DNA from: G965207335 sp965222825
Lineage (GTDB): Bacteria > Pseudomonadota > Gammaproteobacteria > PS1 > Pseudothioglobaceae
NCBI GenBank assembly: GCA_965222825.1
Contig: OZ244964.1
Coordinates: forward strand, 620,001-684,000
Direction: 5' to 3'
DNA: 64,000 nucleotides
Shown one piece after another: positions 36,081-45,552 of this stretch; position 1 is the first letter of the stretch, and the number at the start of each line of letters is the position of its first letter. The notes under the pieces were generated by a model. That model was given only the letters and a program-made list of their open reading frames with translations. It did not search any database and was not told where the DNA came from. The translations under genes were made by a program, and so were the position numbers.

Positions 36081-39000
36081 TTAGTTTAATTTTTTATTAA
36101 AAATAGCCTCAAACCATTCCACTATTTCTAAATTTATTAAATACAAAGCTGGCATTAAAACCAAGGTCATAACTGTAGCAAACAATAAACCATATCCTAG
36201 TGCTAATGCCATAGGTTGTAATAAAAAGTCTATTCCGCCTATACCATAAGATAATGGCAAAACCCCAGCTAAGGTAGTTAGAGTAGTTAATATGACTGCT
36301 CTTAGCCGGTTTTTTGCACCTTCTGCTATCCATTCTATTCTAGTTGCTAAATTTTTAATTGTATCGTGTTTTTTTTGTAAAAAATTTAGATGATTAATTA
36401 ATATCAAAGCGTCATTTACTACTACTCCAACCAAAGCAAGACTACCTAACATAGTAAAAAAACTAATTGGTTGATTATGTAGATAAAATGCAAATATAAC
36501 ACCAACTACTGCTAGTGGAATTGAAAAAATTACCATAAATGGCTGGGTATAAGAATTAAAAAGTAGCATTAATAACAAAAATATTCCCACAACTGATAGC
36601 AAAAATGCCTTAATAAAACTTTGCACTGATTCCTTAGACTCATCAGCACCACCACCTAATATGTATTTAACTTTTGGATAATTTTTTACTAAATTTAATT
36701 TTGCTAGTGCTGTTTTTATAACAGAATTTATACTATCTTTTGTATCATCAATATTACCTGTTATGGTTGTAGATCTATCGCCATTATAGTGGTTATAATC
36801 ACTTTCACCAGCAATATATTTAAGTTTTGCAAACTGGGTTATTGGTATTAATAATTTATTTTTATTTGGTACTTTTAAATTGCTTATATTGGCTGTTAAT
36901 TTATTATTATCGCTTAAATAAACCTTAAATGGCACATCATCACTACCTAATCTAATAATATCTGCCTCAATGCCATTTAGACTAGCCTTTATATAATTAT
37001 TAACGGTGTTAATGCTTAAATTATATTTAGCAATGGCAGCAAAATCTAGCTTAACAACTATGCGTTTTTTGCCAACATCATCGTCTCTATCTAGTCCATT
37101 AAAGCCATCAATATTTGCTAAAATATTTGCTAATTTATCGCTAGCTTGTTTTCTTTGTTGATTATCTTCACTAATTAAAGATATTTCTACATCTTTACCA
37201 ACGGGCGGACCTGGTTTTTTGGTATAAAATCTAATTTCAACATCATTAATATTTTTGACTGCTTGCTCGAGTTTATTTTGAATATCTCTGCCTGATAATT
37301 TTCTTGATGATGCTGGGGTTAATGATATTTCTAAGCGGGCAATATGATTAAAATGTTTGCCTATCTCACTTGATAGAGAATCGAGGTTATCTGCTACTGT
37401 ATCAAAAATTATTTGTTCTAATTCAAGCACTTTTTTTTCTGTGTATTCTAAGGAACTACCTAGTGCAACTTCTAATCTAGCATTAATTTTATCAGCACCA
37501 ACTTCTGGAAATAAGCTAAACTTCATATTAGATGCTAGCCAAATACTAGAGATAAATATTAGTATAAAAAATACCACAATCAAGTATCTAAATCTTAACA
37601 AAATATGGCTAATTTTTTCAAACCAATTCTCAAAAGCTACAAACCAAGCCTTTTTTTTTGCTACTTTATTATTATTAGTAGTCAAATGAGCTGGTAGGGC
37701 AATAAATATCTCAAAAAATGATATTATGAGAGCAAAAATAACTACCACAGGCATAACATAAATAAACTTACCCATAATTCCAGTCATTAAAAACATTGAT
37801 GAAAACGCTAATGCTGTGGTTAGCATAGTTATAACAACCGGCGATATAACCATAATAAGTCCCTTGCTAGATGCTCTATACTTATCAGGTATTTTTTGCT
37901 GATAGTAATTAATACTCTCGGCTATTATAATACTATCATCTACCACTAAACCTAGCACTAAAATAACCCCAGCTAAGGATATTAAATTAATTGTTTCACC
38001 TGATATTTGTAGCAGAATAACCAAGCCAAAAATTACAACAGGTAGGCTAAGTGCAACCCAAAATGCACTTTTTATTGACAAAAATACTCCTAATACAATA
38101 AGTATCAGCACCAAACCAATAATGCCATTATTAGTTACTATATTAAGACGATTACTGACATAAAATGAGGCATCATCGGTATAAAATATATCCAAACTAG
38201 GCGGTAGGTCTTTTTTTAGCTCAACTATTTTAGATTTTATGGCATTTACCACCGTAATAATATCGGCATTATCTTGTTTTTTAATTCTTAATACAAAACC
38301 TTTTTTACCGTTAACTCTGGTAATATAAGTTTCTTCTTCATTGCCTAAGGATATTTTTGCCACATCTTTTAGTTTAACCTTAGGGCCATCATAAGATGAT
38401 AGTAACATTACCTCTCCTACCTCTGCTGGCTTTTGGAATTTTGCTAATACTACAAAATTTCTCTCATCATTTAAAGACTCATTATGCCCAGCTGTGTAAC
38501 GAATATTACGAGATTTTATTTTACTAAGCACATCATCTAATGAGATTTTATATTTACTTAGTTTGTCTTTATCAATATAAATTTTAACTTCTGGCTCTAA
38601 ATAGCCACTTTTGCTAATGCTAGATACACCTTGTATTTCGGATAATTCTTTTTCTAAACTATTAACTATAAAACGCATGGTTTCATAATTTGCTTTGTTA
38701 TCTACTAAATTTATTTGTAAAATACTACGAACTACATCAGCATCTTTAGCTATTGGAAGATTTTTTAAATCACTAGGGAAATCTCTAACTCTGTTTACTG
38801 CATCTTTGATATCCTGTTGAACCTTGGCTATATTTTTAACATCTGGGTCTAAATTAATAACAATACTCATTAGCCCTTCTTTGGAAGTAGAAGTATAATA
38901 ATCTATGCCATTAACATTCTTTAATTCTTTTTCTATTGGGTTGGTTATGCCTAGTTCTACATCCTCAGGAGATGCCCCATAGTAACTAGCACTAACTACC

Positions 39001-39137
39001 ATTACATCTAATTCAACATCTGGAAAACTATCTCTTTGTATTGAAAAAGATACAATTAAACCTATAAAAATAATACTGACAGTAAAAATTAGGGCTAGTT
39101 TTTTTTGCCTAACAAAAAAATTAATTATATTATCCAT
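36081..39137 (-). CDS. RND-family efflux transporter permease
   Basis: 1018-residue inner-membrane proton antiporter of the AcrB/HAE1 superfamily. It has the twofold layout: TM1 at the N-terminus, a periplasmic porter domain, TM2-6 around 335-480, TM7 near 520, a second porter domain and TM8-12. The proton-relay Asp pair is in LVLGLVVDDSIIIAES (TM4), and the matching TM10 segment is LVGVVVNDALILINHL. It begins MDNIINFFVRQKKLALIF, like permeases with a membrane fusion partner. No fusion protein or TolC is adjacent, and its start overlaps prlC by eight bases. The substrate cannot be inferred; assignment to the heavy-metal (CusA) branch is unlikely. Confidence 0.92.
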   Translation of the reverse strand: MDNIINFFVRQKKLALIFTVSIIFIGLIVSFSIQRDSFPDVELDVMVVSASYYGASPEDVELGITNPIEKELKNVNGIDYYTSTSKEGLMSIVINLDPDVKNIAKVQQDIKDAVNRVRDFPSDLKNLPIAKDADVVRSILQINLVDNKANYETMRFIVNSLEKELSEIQGVSSISKSGYLEPEVKIYIDKDKLSKYKISLDDVLSKIKSRNIRYTAGHNESLNDERNFVVLAKFQKPAEVGEVMLLSSYDGPKVKLKDVAKISLGNEEETYITRVNGKKGFVLRIKKQDNADIITVVNAIKSKIVELKKDLPPSLDIFYTDDASFYVSNRLNIVTNNGIIGLVLILIVLGVFLSIKSAFWVALSLPVVIFGLVILLQISGETINLISLAGVILVLGLVVDDSIIIAESINYYQQKIPDKYRASSKGLIMVISPVVITMLTTALAFSSMFLMTGIMGKFIYVMPVVVIFALIISFFEIFIALPAHLTTNNNKVAKKKAWFVAFENWFEKISHILLRFRYLIVVFFILIFISSIWLASNMKFSLFPEVGADKINARLEVALGSSLEYTEKKVLELEQIIFDTVADNLDSLSSEIGKHFNHIARLEISLTPASSRKLSGRDIQNKLEQAVKNINDVEIRFYTKKPGPPVGKDVEISLISEDNQQRKQASDKLANILANIDGFNGLDRDDDVGKKRIVVKLDFAAIAKYNLSINTVNNYIKASLNGIEADIIRLGSDDVPFKVYLSDNNKLTANISNLKVPNKNKLLIPITQFAKLKYIAGESDYNHYNGDRSTTITGNIDDTKDSINSVIKTALAKLNLVKNYPKVKYILGGGADESKESVQSFIKAFLLSVVGIFLLLMLLFNSYTQPFMVIFSIPLAVVGVIFAFYLHNQPISFFTMLGSLALVGVVVNDALILINHLNFLQKKHDTIKNLATRIEWIAEGAKNRLRAVILTTLTTLAGVLPLSYGIGGIDFLLQPMALALGYGLLFATVMTLVLMPALYLINLEIVEWFEAIFNKKLN

Positions 39138-41049
39138 AAATATTTCTAATTTTTAATAGCGAATCTATGTTTGGTTCTTTGGTTCTAAATTTTATATATT
39201 GTGTTAAAAAATCTAAACTGCCACCTACTGCTAAAATATTTTTACGAAAACTATTTATTATCTTTTGGTTAAAAATTCCTTGTGATTTTATATACAAGAA
39301 TGCATCAGCTGCTAAAACCTCAGCCCATAAATAACTATAATATCCAGCAGCATAACCACCGCTAAAAATATGGCTAAAAGAATTTAAAAAACGATTATTA
39401 TCGATAATTGCTATTAATGAGGTTTTTTTTCTAACCTCAGCTAACACACTATATGGATCTAAATTACCTAAATGTACTGTTATATCCCAAAGTGCAAACT
39501 CGCATTGTCTTAATAAAAACAGTGCTGATTGAAAGTTTTTTGAGGCTATTATTTTTTGGTATAAATCATCTGGCAAGGCCTGTTTGGTTTGATAATGCTC
39601 TGCTATTAAGTCAATTACTTCTTTTTGGTAGCAAAACAACTCCATCATCTGACTAGGTAGCTCTACTCCATCCCAAGGAACGCCATTAATCCCAGCAACA
39701 CTAGGATATTTTGTATCTGTTAATAAATGGTGTAGTGCGTGTCCAAATTCGTGAAATAAAGTAATTACTTCGTCAAAATCAAATAGTGCTGGATTATCAT
39801 TAACAGGCTTATTCAAATTACAATTAACAAAAGCTATTGGTTTGTGTTTATTATATAAGCCCTGATAATCAGACATCCACGCACCACCTTTTTTATTTTC
39901 TCTTGCGTAAATATCTAGGTATATTTTGCCAATATCATTATTAGCATTTGTTATACTTAATACTTTGACATCGCTATTATAACTAGGCTCATCAATAGTG
40001 TTAATTTTAATATTGTATAATTTTTCAATAACACTAAATAAACCAGATAAAACTTTGTATTCTGGCAAAAATGGCAGTAAATCCTCTTTTTTAAAATTGT
40101 ATTTATGGCTTTTTAATTTTTCACTATAAAATGCAATATCCCAAGGTTTTAAGTCTTTATTGGCAAAATTTGTCAATTCAGCCAATTCTTGTTGAGCTAT
40201 ATTATAGGTTTTAGCAATAATATTATTTAAAAAGTTAATAACTTTTTCTGCACTAGGCACCATTTTTTTAGCAATAGATAACTCAGCATAATTTTTAAAA
40301 CCCAATAATTTTGCCTTATCGTTTCTAAGTGCTAAAATATCAGTCATAATCTGCTTATTGTCAAACTTGCAATCAGTAATACCAACATCTGAGGCTCTAC
40401 TAATATAAGCATTATAAATTTCTTCTCTTAATGCTCGGCTTTGTGCATAGGTAATTATGTCTAAATAAATAGGTGCTTGTAAATTAATAATATATTTATT
40501 ACCCTTGGTTATTTTATCCAATGCCTGTTTAGGATAATCTCTGCCTAAATCTGTTATTGAAACTTCTTTTTGCCATCCCTTGGTTGATTGTAAAACATTT
40601 TTAGCAAATTTATTAGCCAGTAAACTTAGTTTTTCATTTATAACTTTTAATAATTTGGCATCACTAATGCTTAGTTTCAAACCAGATAGTTCAAAGTCTT
40701 GTAAAACATTAGCTAAAATATGCTCTTCTTGCTCGTTTAAATAATTATTTTGCAGTTTATAAAACGCCTGATATAGTTTTTTATTGGTGTTTATTTGATG
40801 ATTATATGTATTTAATATAGTTAAGGTTTTTTCGTATTCGGCATTAAATTCTTCACTAAAATCTATAGCATTAATATGAGAATTAATACTTAATTTTCTG
40901 CCTAAATTGAACTCAGCCTCATCTAGCGGGTTAAATACACCATTCCAATTACTAGCTTGTTGTGCTTTTTTAGTAGCATTTAGTCCTGCCTTAGTAAGTT
41001 TTGTGATAGAGGCAACTATATTTTTTTTTTGAAAGTCTATTTTGTCCAT
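39130..41049 (-). CDS. prlC: Oligopeptidase A (M3 family)
   Basis: Cytoplasmic zinc oligopeptidase that clears signal-peptide and other short fragments. It has 639 residues (E. coli PrlC 680). The zinc site is LFHEFGHALHHLLTDTKYPS, with the downstream Glu region NGVPWDGVELPSQMMELFCY. The N-terminal helical part covers about 1-200 and the end FSHIFSGGYAAGYYSYLWAE is typical. It lies between pyrF and the RND gene in one minus-strand unit (19-base gap to pyrF, eight-base overlap with the permease). Confidence 0.95.
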   Translation of the reverse strand: MDKIDFQKKNIVASITKLTKAGLNATKKAQQASNWNGVFNPLDEAEFNLGRKLSINSHINAIDFSEEFNAEYEKTLTILNTYNHQINTNKKLYQAFYKLQNNYLNEQEEHILANVLQDFELSGLKLSISDAKLLKVINEKLSLLANKFAKNVLQSTKGWQKEVSITDLGRDYPKQALDKITKGNKYIINLQAPIYLDIITYAQSRALREEIYNAYISRASDVGITDCKFDNKQIMTDILALRNDKAKLLGFKNYAELSIAKKMVPSAEKVINFLNNIIAKTYNIAQQELAELTNFANKDLKPWDIAFYSEKLKSHKYNFKKEDLLPFLPEYKVLSGLFSVIEKLYNIKINTIDEPSYNSDVKVLSITNANNDIGKIYLDIYARENKKGGAWMSDYQGLYNKHKPIAFVNCNLNKPVNDNPALFDFDEVITLFHEFGHALHHLLTDTKYPSVAGINGVPWDGVELPSQMMELFCYQKEVIDLIAEHYQTKQALPDDLYQKIIASKNFQSALFLLRQCEFALWDITVHLGNLDPYSVLAEVRKKTSLIAIIDNNRFLNSFSHIFSGGYAAGYYSYLWAEVLAADAFLYIKSQGIFNQKIINSFRKNILAVGGSLDFLTQYIKFRTKEPNIDSLLKIRNIYG

Positions 41050-41068
41050 AAATAGATGTAATTATAAT

Positions 41069-41782
41069 CTAATTAGCAAAAATCTCAGCAATAGTTTTTT
41101 GGATACTAATAGCCGCTTGATAAGGATTATCAGCATTTTTAATTGGTCTGCCTACTACTATGTAATCAGAGCCATTTTTAAAAGCAGTAGCAACATCTAC
41201 AATTCTTTTTTGGTCGTCTATATTATCATTTTTAATAGGACGAATACCGGGTGTTAGCACTATTAGTTTATTATCAATATATTTTCTTAAAAAAGGCACT
41301 TCAAGCCCAGATGATACAACCCCATCACAGCCTGCCTCAAAAGCCCTTTTAGCCCTAGATATTACCAGATCCTTAGTATTACATTTAAAACCTAAGTCCA
41401 GCAAATCACCGTCATCTAAACTAGTAAGTGCTGTTACTGCAAGGATTTTTAATGCACCTTTGTTTTTAGCAGCAGACTCCATAATTTTTTGATTACCATG
41501 CACAGTAGCAAAGCTTGCACCATAATCTGATAATCTAGCTACTGTTCTAGCTACTGTTTCTGGCACATCAAATAACTTTAAATCAACAAATACTTTTTTA
41601 TCATTAGCAATTAACCAATTTAATAGATTAAAATACTCGCCACTCATTAATAATTCCAAGCCAATTTTATAAAAATTTACACTATTATCTAATATTGTTA
41701 CTAATTTTTTAGCACTAATAATATCAGGCACATCTAGTGCAAAAACTAATCTATCTTTTGTTAATATATCTTTATTATTCAT
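41069..41782 (-). CDS. pyrF: Orotidine 5'-phosphate decarboxylase
   Basis: Last step of UMP synthesis. It has 237 residues in a TIM barrel. The substrate site begins LVFALDVPDIISAKKLV, and the catalytic Lys/Asp set is in VFVDLKLFDVPETV. Phosphate loops are LTPGIRP and YIVVGRPIKNADNPYQA. It is in frame and of normal length. It heads pyrF-prlC-RND. Confidence 0.96.
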   Translation of the reverse strand: MNNKDILTKDRLVFALDVPDIISAKKLVTILDNSVNFYKIGLELLMSGEYFNLLNWLIANDKKVFVDLKLFDVPETVARTVARLSDYGASFATVHGNQKIMESAAKNKGALKILAVTALTSLDDGDLLDLGFKCNTKDLVISRAKRAFEAGCDGVVSSGLEVPFLRKYIDNKLIVLTPGIRPIKNDNIDDQKRIVDVATAFKNGSDYIVVGRPIKNADNPYQAAISIQKTIAEIFAN

Positions 41783-41907
41783 AGTTAAATTATCTAATTA
41801 ACTTTGAAGCAGAGCTTATTTTGTGGTTTTTACATAAAGTCAGACTTTTAAAAAAAAGCAAGGCGATTATTACATAAATACTACTGCATACACAATAGAG
41901 TTAAATA

Positions 41908-42195
41908 TTAGATTCCAGAGCCACCAGAATAGCCGTTTTTTCTTGCTAATATTATAAGTTGTTTTGATTTATTAAGATCCTTAGCAACACCCTTAGCCAA
42001 CGCATAACAAATAGCTAGGTTATATTGTGCTTTAGCATGACCATTATCTGATGCTTTTTGGTAATATTCTAGGGCTAATTTATAATTTTTGCTAACCCCA
42101 ATACCCAAGTCATAAATAACTGCTAATCGGTATTGACTTTCACTATCGCCTAAATTAGCTTTATCTTTGAATTTATTTAATTTAATTTTCAACAT
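41908..42195 (-). CDS. Short Sel1-repeat protein
   Basis: 95 residues with two Sel1 units: YRLAVIYDLGIGVSKNYKLA with LEYYQKAS, and YNLAICYALAKGVAKDLNKS. There is no signal peptide. The start overlaps the end of the glycine-zipper gene by 14 bases, so the two are co-transcribed and perhaps coupled. The end is Gly/Ser-rich (YSGGSGI). The function is unknown. It could instead be a fragment of a longer Sel1 protein. Confidence 0.72.
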   Translation of the reverse strand: MLKIKLNKFKDKANLGDSESQYRLAVIYDLGIGVSKNYKLALEYYQKASDNGHAKAQYNLAICYALAKGVAKDLNKSKQLIILARKNGYSGGSGI

Positions 42196-42709
42196 CTACA
42201 TCAACTGTTACTACAACTGGAATAGTATTACCTTTATAAACTCTATATCCAGAACCATAACTAAATAACTTATTATTGTATTTATATGTAACTTCGTAGT
42301 GGCTAAATTTCTTTTTATTAATGCTTCTGTATCTAGTCTCGCAAACCTTTCTTGTTGTTACTTCGGCATTTTTATTAGCTTCTTCTAATTCGCTATCGTG
42401 TGCTATAGATGCACCTAGCAATGCTCCTGCTACAGTAGCAGCATCTTTGCCGCTGCCCTTACCAAATTGATTGCCAATTGCACCACCTATAATACCTCCT
42501 AATAACTCATTAGTAGCAGAATTATCACCTCTAGCTCTGGTTCTAACCTCTTTATAATAACAATATCTATATGGCTCACTACTTTGATAGTCTTCATAAA
42601 TTTTTTTAACACTAGATACAGTGGCGGTATCGCTATAAGAGCCTGCTAGTGCAAAATTAAAAACAAGCACCATTGATAATAATGCTAAAATTTTTGTATA
42701 TAATCTCAT
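42182..42709 (-). CDS. Exported glycine-zipper (2TM) surface-antigen-like protein
   Basis: 175 residues with a signal peptide (MRLYTKILALLSMVLVFNFALA). Residues about 68-100 form a glycine zipper, LLGGIIGGAIGNQFGKGSG and VAGALLGASIAHD, as in the rickettsial 17-kDa antigen-like and OsmB-like families. The C-terminal part (CETRYRSINKKKFSHYEVTY) resembles the beta module of these proteins. There is no lipobox Cys at the cleavage site, so it is probably not a lipoprotein. AGGAG lies six bases before the ATG. A role in the envelope is likely; the precise function is unknown. Confidence 0.82.
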   Translation of the reverse strand: MRLYTKILALLSMVLVFNFALAGSYSDTATVSSVKKIYEDYQSSEPYRYCYYKEVRTRARGDNSATNELLGGIIGGAIGNQFGKGSGKDAATVAGALLGASIAHDSELEEANKNAEVTTRKVCETRYRSINKKKFSHYEVTYKYNNKLFSYGSGYRVYKGNTIPVVVTVDVDVEN

Positions 42710-42754
42710 AATAATCTCCTAAGTTAATAATAATATATTTTATGTTAAAAAGTG

Positions 42755-43504
42755 CTATTTTTTATCTAATTTACTTAATATTTTATCTAATTTATCTTCT
42801 ACATCATCATTTGTGTCTTTACTCATTTGATTTAATATTGCCCCTATCATCATATTTAGGAATATAAATGCTATTAAAAATATAAAAGTAATGTAATAAA
42901 TCCAACTGCTAGGATACACTTTTAGAGTTTCATACATTATATCAGTCCAGTCTTCAAAGGTAATAATTCTAAATAATGTTAGTAAGGAATTATGCATATT
43001 ACCCCATAATTCGTAATTTATATGACTAAACATCAAACTACCTGCATTAGCATATATATAAAAAATAATAAACATTAGTAGGGTAATATAAGATATTTTT
43101 TGTAAAGATGCAAAAAGAGAATCAATTAAATTACGCAACTCTGGTATAAATGATATTAATCGTAAAACCCTAAATATTCTTAGTAGTCTAACAACCAATA
43201 TACCTTCGCTAAACTCTAATGGTATTACACTAAAAATAATAATAGTAATATCAAAAACATTCCACCCAGACTTAAAAAAGTCTTGCCATTTATCTTCTGC
43301 TATAATGCGAATAGCAATTTCCATAATAAAAATTAGAGTAATAATAATATCTATAATAAATATAACATCTATAACGCTTTCATGGACATCATAGGTGCGA
43401 ACACCTATGTTAATTGATGCAATAATAATAACAGCAATAATAAATATCTCAAACATTTTATTATTTCTTGTTTTTATAAAAGCGGTATGGAGCTTATCAA
43501 TCAT
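42755..43504 (-). CDS. Voltage-gated cation channel (BacNav-like)
   Basis: 249 residues, a single six-helix channel subunit that would form a tetramer. S1-S3 occupy about 18-95. S4 carries four gating arginines at every third position in VRLLRIFRVLRLI. The pore helix and filter read TLFRIITFEDWTDIMYE, so the filter is TFEDW instead of the TLESW of NaChBac. S6 follows (YITFIFLIAFIFLNMMIGAI) and ends in a charged coiled coil DDVEDKLDKILSKLDKK. The Glu and Asp make calcium or mixed selectivity possible, but sequence alone does not settle it. Confidence 0.88.
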   Translation of the reverse strand: MIDKLHTAFIKTRNNKMFEIFIIAVIIIASINIGVRTYDVHESVIDVIFIIDIIITLIFIMEIAIRIIAEDKWQDFFKSGWNVFDITIIIFSVIPLEFSEGILVVRLLRIFRVLRLISFIPELRNLIDSLFASLQKISYITLLMFIIFYIYANAGSLMFSHINYELWGNMHNSLLTLFRIITFEDWTDIMYETLKVYPSSWIYYITFIFLIAFIFLNMMIGAILNQMSKDTNDDVEDKLDKILSKLDKK

Positions 43505-43598
43505 AATCTTTATTTAATTTATTTAATGGGGTTTTATTTTACTGTAAAATTGCCAATTATGGGTTTGGATTGCATATTTATATTGTTAGGGTGAAATA

Positions 43599-43675
43599 GC
43601 CCTTGTAGCTCAGTTGGATAGAGCAACCGCCTCCTAAGCGGTAGGTCATGCGTTCGAATCGCGTCAAGGGCACCA
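43599..43675 (+). tRNA. tRNA-Arg (anticodon CCU)
   Basis: 77 nt with encoded CCA. The acceptor stem is GCCCTTG with CAAGGGC. The anticodon arm is ACCGC-CTCCTAA-GCGGT, giving anticodon CCT, which reads AGG. It lies 21 bases before dnaX. Confidence 0.96.
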
Positions 43676-43696
43676 CTAATATTTAACACTGCATTT

Positions 43697-44812
43697 ATGA
43701 GAAAAAAATATCAAGTTTTAGCTAGAAAATACAGGCCAAAATTATTCTCAGAATTTATTAGTCAAGAACATACAGTTAAGGCATTAACAAATGCCCTAGA
43801 TAGTAATAGGCTACACCATGCTTTTTTATTCACTGGCACTAGAGGCATAGGTAAAACAACAATCGCTAGAATACTGGCCAAATGTATGAATTGTGAACAA
43901 GGTATTAGCTCTAAACCTTGTAATTCTTGTTCTAGTTGTGAAGAAATAAATAATGCCCAATCTATAGACTTAATAGAATTTGATGCTGCATCACATACTG
44001 GAGTTAGTGATATTAGAGAAATACTAGAAAATTCCCAGTATCTACCAAGTAAGAGTCGCTACAAAATATATTTAATTGACGAGGTGCATATGTTGTCTAA
44101 AAGTAGTTTTAATGCCTTGTTAAAAACCTTAGAAGAGCCCCCTAGTCATATTAAATTTTTACTAGCCACAACCGATGCTAAAAAATTACCAATTACCGTT
44201 TTATCTAGGTGTTTACAATTTAATTTACAAAAAATACCTGTTAAAGCAATAGAAGAGCAATTAGTAAAAATTCTAAACAAAGAAAAAATAAAGTTTCAAA
44301 CTAAGGCACTAACCTATATAGCATCAGCAGGTGAAGGTAGTATGCGTGATGCTCTGAGTATTTTAGACCAAGCAATTGCTTATTGTGCTAATAATATCAC
44401 AGAAAAAAAAATCAAATCAATGTTGGGATTAGTAAACCATAATCAAATATTAAAATTAGTGCAAGGCTTAATAAATAATAAGCCGCAAACTGTGCTTGAT
44501 ATTAGCGAGCATATATCCCAAAGTGGTGATAGTTTTCATAATACTCTAAATGAATTATTAGTTTTATTACATAAACTATCAATCGCAAATTTAATGCCTG
44601 ATGCAGATATTGACGATGATATTATTAGCCTAGCAAAAAATACTGAGCAAGCAAAATTACAACTATACTACCAAATTGGTATTGATGGTTTAAAATACCT
44701 AGACTATGCACCTAATGAGCATATAGGTTTTAATATGGCACTTATGAGAATGCTAGCTTTTGCTAATAGTAATAATAAAAATAAAACCACAAAAGAAGAA
44801 AAAAAAAAATAA
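43697..44812 (+). CDS. dnaX: DNA polymerase III subunit gamma (zero-frame dnaX product)
   Basis: Clamp-loader ATPase. The zero frame gives 371 residues, as a gamma-type product. The start is MRKKYQVLARKYRPKLFSEF, Walker A is FTGTRGIGKTTIAR, the zinc site is CMNCEQ...CNSCSSCEE, Walker B is IYLIDEVHMLS and the SRC motif is VLSRCLQFNLQ. Domain III follows to about residue 350. The frame ends EEKKK-stop directly after an A11 run. The C-terminal tau domain continues in the -1 frame to 45207, so a shift would give a tau protein of about 503 residues. The start codon has no strong ribosome-binding site. Confidence 0.96.
   Translation: MRKKYQVLARKYRPKLFSEFISQEHTVKALTNALDSNRLHHAFLFTGTRGIGKTTIARILAKCMNCEQGISSKPCNSCSSCEEINNAQSIDLIEFDAASHTGVSDIREILENSQYLPSKSRYKIYLIDEVHMLSKSSFNALLKTLEEPPSHIKFLLATTDAKKLPITVLSRCLQFNLQKIPVKAIEEQLVKILNKEKIKFQTKALTYIASAGEGSMRDALSILDQAIAYCANNITEKKIKSMLGLVNHNQILKLVQGLINNKPQTVLDISEHISQSGDSFHNTLNELLVLLHKLSIANLMPDADIDDDIISLAKNTEQAKLQLYYQIGIDGLKYLDYAPNEHIGFNMALMRMLAFANSNNKNKTTKEEKKK
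44799..44809 (+). promoter_or_regulatory. dnaX: Poly-A recoding (slippage) site in dnaX
   Basis: Eleven consecutive A residues lie immediately before the zero-frame TAA (44810-44812). The zero-frame codons are GAA GAA AAA AAA AAA TAA. The -1 frame is open only after a TAA at 44782-44784, so any shift must happen in these 28 bases. The run offers A AAA AAA heptamers for ribosomal -1 slippage and is long enough for polymerase slippage, as with A9 in Thermus dnaX. No convincing downstream stem-loop is visible, which favours transcriptional slippage. Confidence 0.75.
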
Positions 44813-45207
44813 CAAATAATGAGCAATGGGAGCAATATTTACTAAATAATAAATTAATTGGTGCTGGTGCTATATTAATAAAAAATACTATATTTAAAAG
44901 TTTTGATAATAGTCGTTTAGAGCTTATATTAGATAAAAAATTTATCCATATGCTAAATGATGATATTAGAAAAAGTATTACTACTGAATTATCAGCATTA
45001 TTTGGTAAAATAACAGTATCAATTACAACAGCTAGTATTGATAATACTCTGGCTAAAAAGCAACAAAACTTAAAAAAACAAGCGATTAAAGATATTAAAA
45101 ATAAATTTTTACAAGATAAGTCATTACAAGAGTTAGAAAAAATATTTAGTAGTAAAACTAATATTGAAACAATAAAATCTAAAACAATATCACACAACAA
45201 GGAGTAA
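44813..45207 (+). CDS. dnaX: DnaX tau-specific C-terminal domain, reached by -1 shift
   Basis: From the A11 run the -1 frame reads ITNNEQWEQYLLNNKLIGAG, then LIKNTIFKSFDNSRLELILD and KKFIHMLNDDIRKSITTELS, and continues to the stop at 45205-45207. It resembles tau domain V, which binds the alpha polymerase subunit: W..L...L.L.G....L..N......... as in E. coli, followed by a predicted beta/helix part ending in a basic, helical tail. An internal ATG at 44950 exists, but coding sense begins before it. It is out of frame with the gamma part by one base. The stop is two bases from ybaB, with AAGGAG for ybaB inside its last codons. Confidence 0.8.
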
Positions 45208-45209
45208 TT

Positions 45210-45527
45210 ATGTTTAAAGATATGTCTGCTATGATGAAAAAAGCACAACAAATGCAACAAAAAATGCAACAAGCACAGGACGCATTAAAAGCAGAATACA
45301 TAACAGGAACATCTGGTGCTGGTTTAGTAACTATTGATATGAATGGTGCCTATGAAGCAAGAAGTGTAACCATTGATGATAGCACTATGGATGACAAGGA
45401 AATGCTTGAAGATTTAATAGCCTCTGCTATTAATGACGCTAATAGAAAAATACAAGATAAAAATAAACAATCAATGCAAAACTTAACAGGCGGTATATTA
45501 CCAAATGATTTTAAAATGCCATTTTAG
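45210..45527 (+). CDS. ybaB: YbaB/EbfC family nucleoid-associated protein
   Basis: 105 residues. Starts MFKDMSAMMKKAQQMQQKMQ with a long N-terminal helix, followed by GTSGAGLVTIDMNGAYEARS and DLIASAINDANRKIQ, ending LTGGILPNDFKMPF. The family binds DNA as a tweezer-like dimer. It lies in the conserved dnaX-ybaB-recR order and has a strong AAGGAG ribosome-binding site. Confidence 0.95.
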   Translation: MFKDMSAMMKKAQQMQQKMQQAQDALKAEYITGTSGAGLVTIDMNGAYEARSVTIDDSTMDDKEMLEDLIASAINDANRKIQDKNKQSMQNLTGGILPNDFKMPF

Positions 45528-45552
45528 AGGCTCAACCTAGTATAGGATAAAT

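Noticed and set aside
44763..45272. 169-codon open frame on the minus strand opposite the dnaX tail and ybaB
   Set aside because: It is a Leu/Phe-rich antisense artefact of Lys/Asn-rich sense coding.
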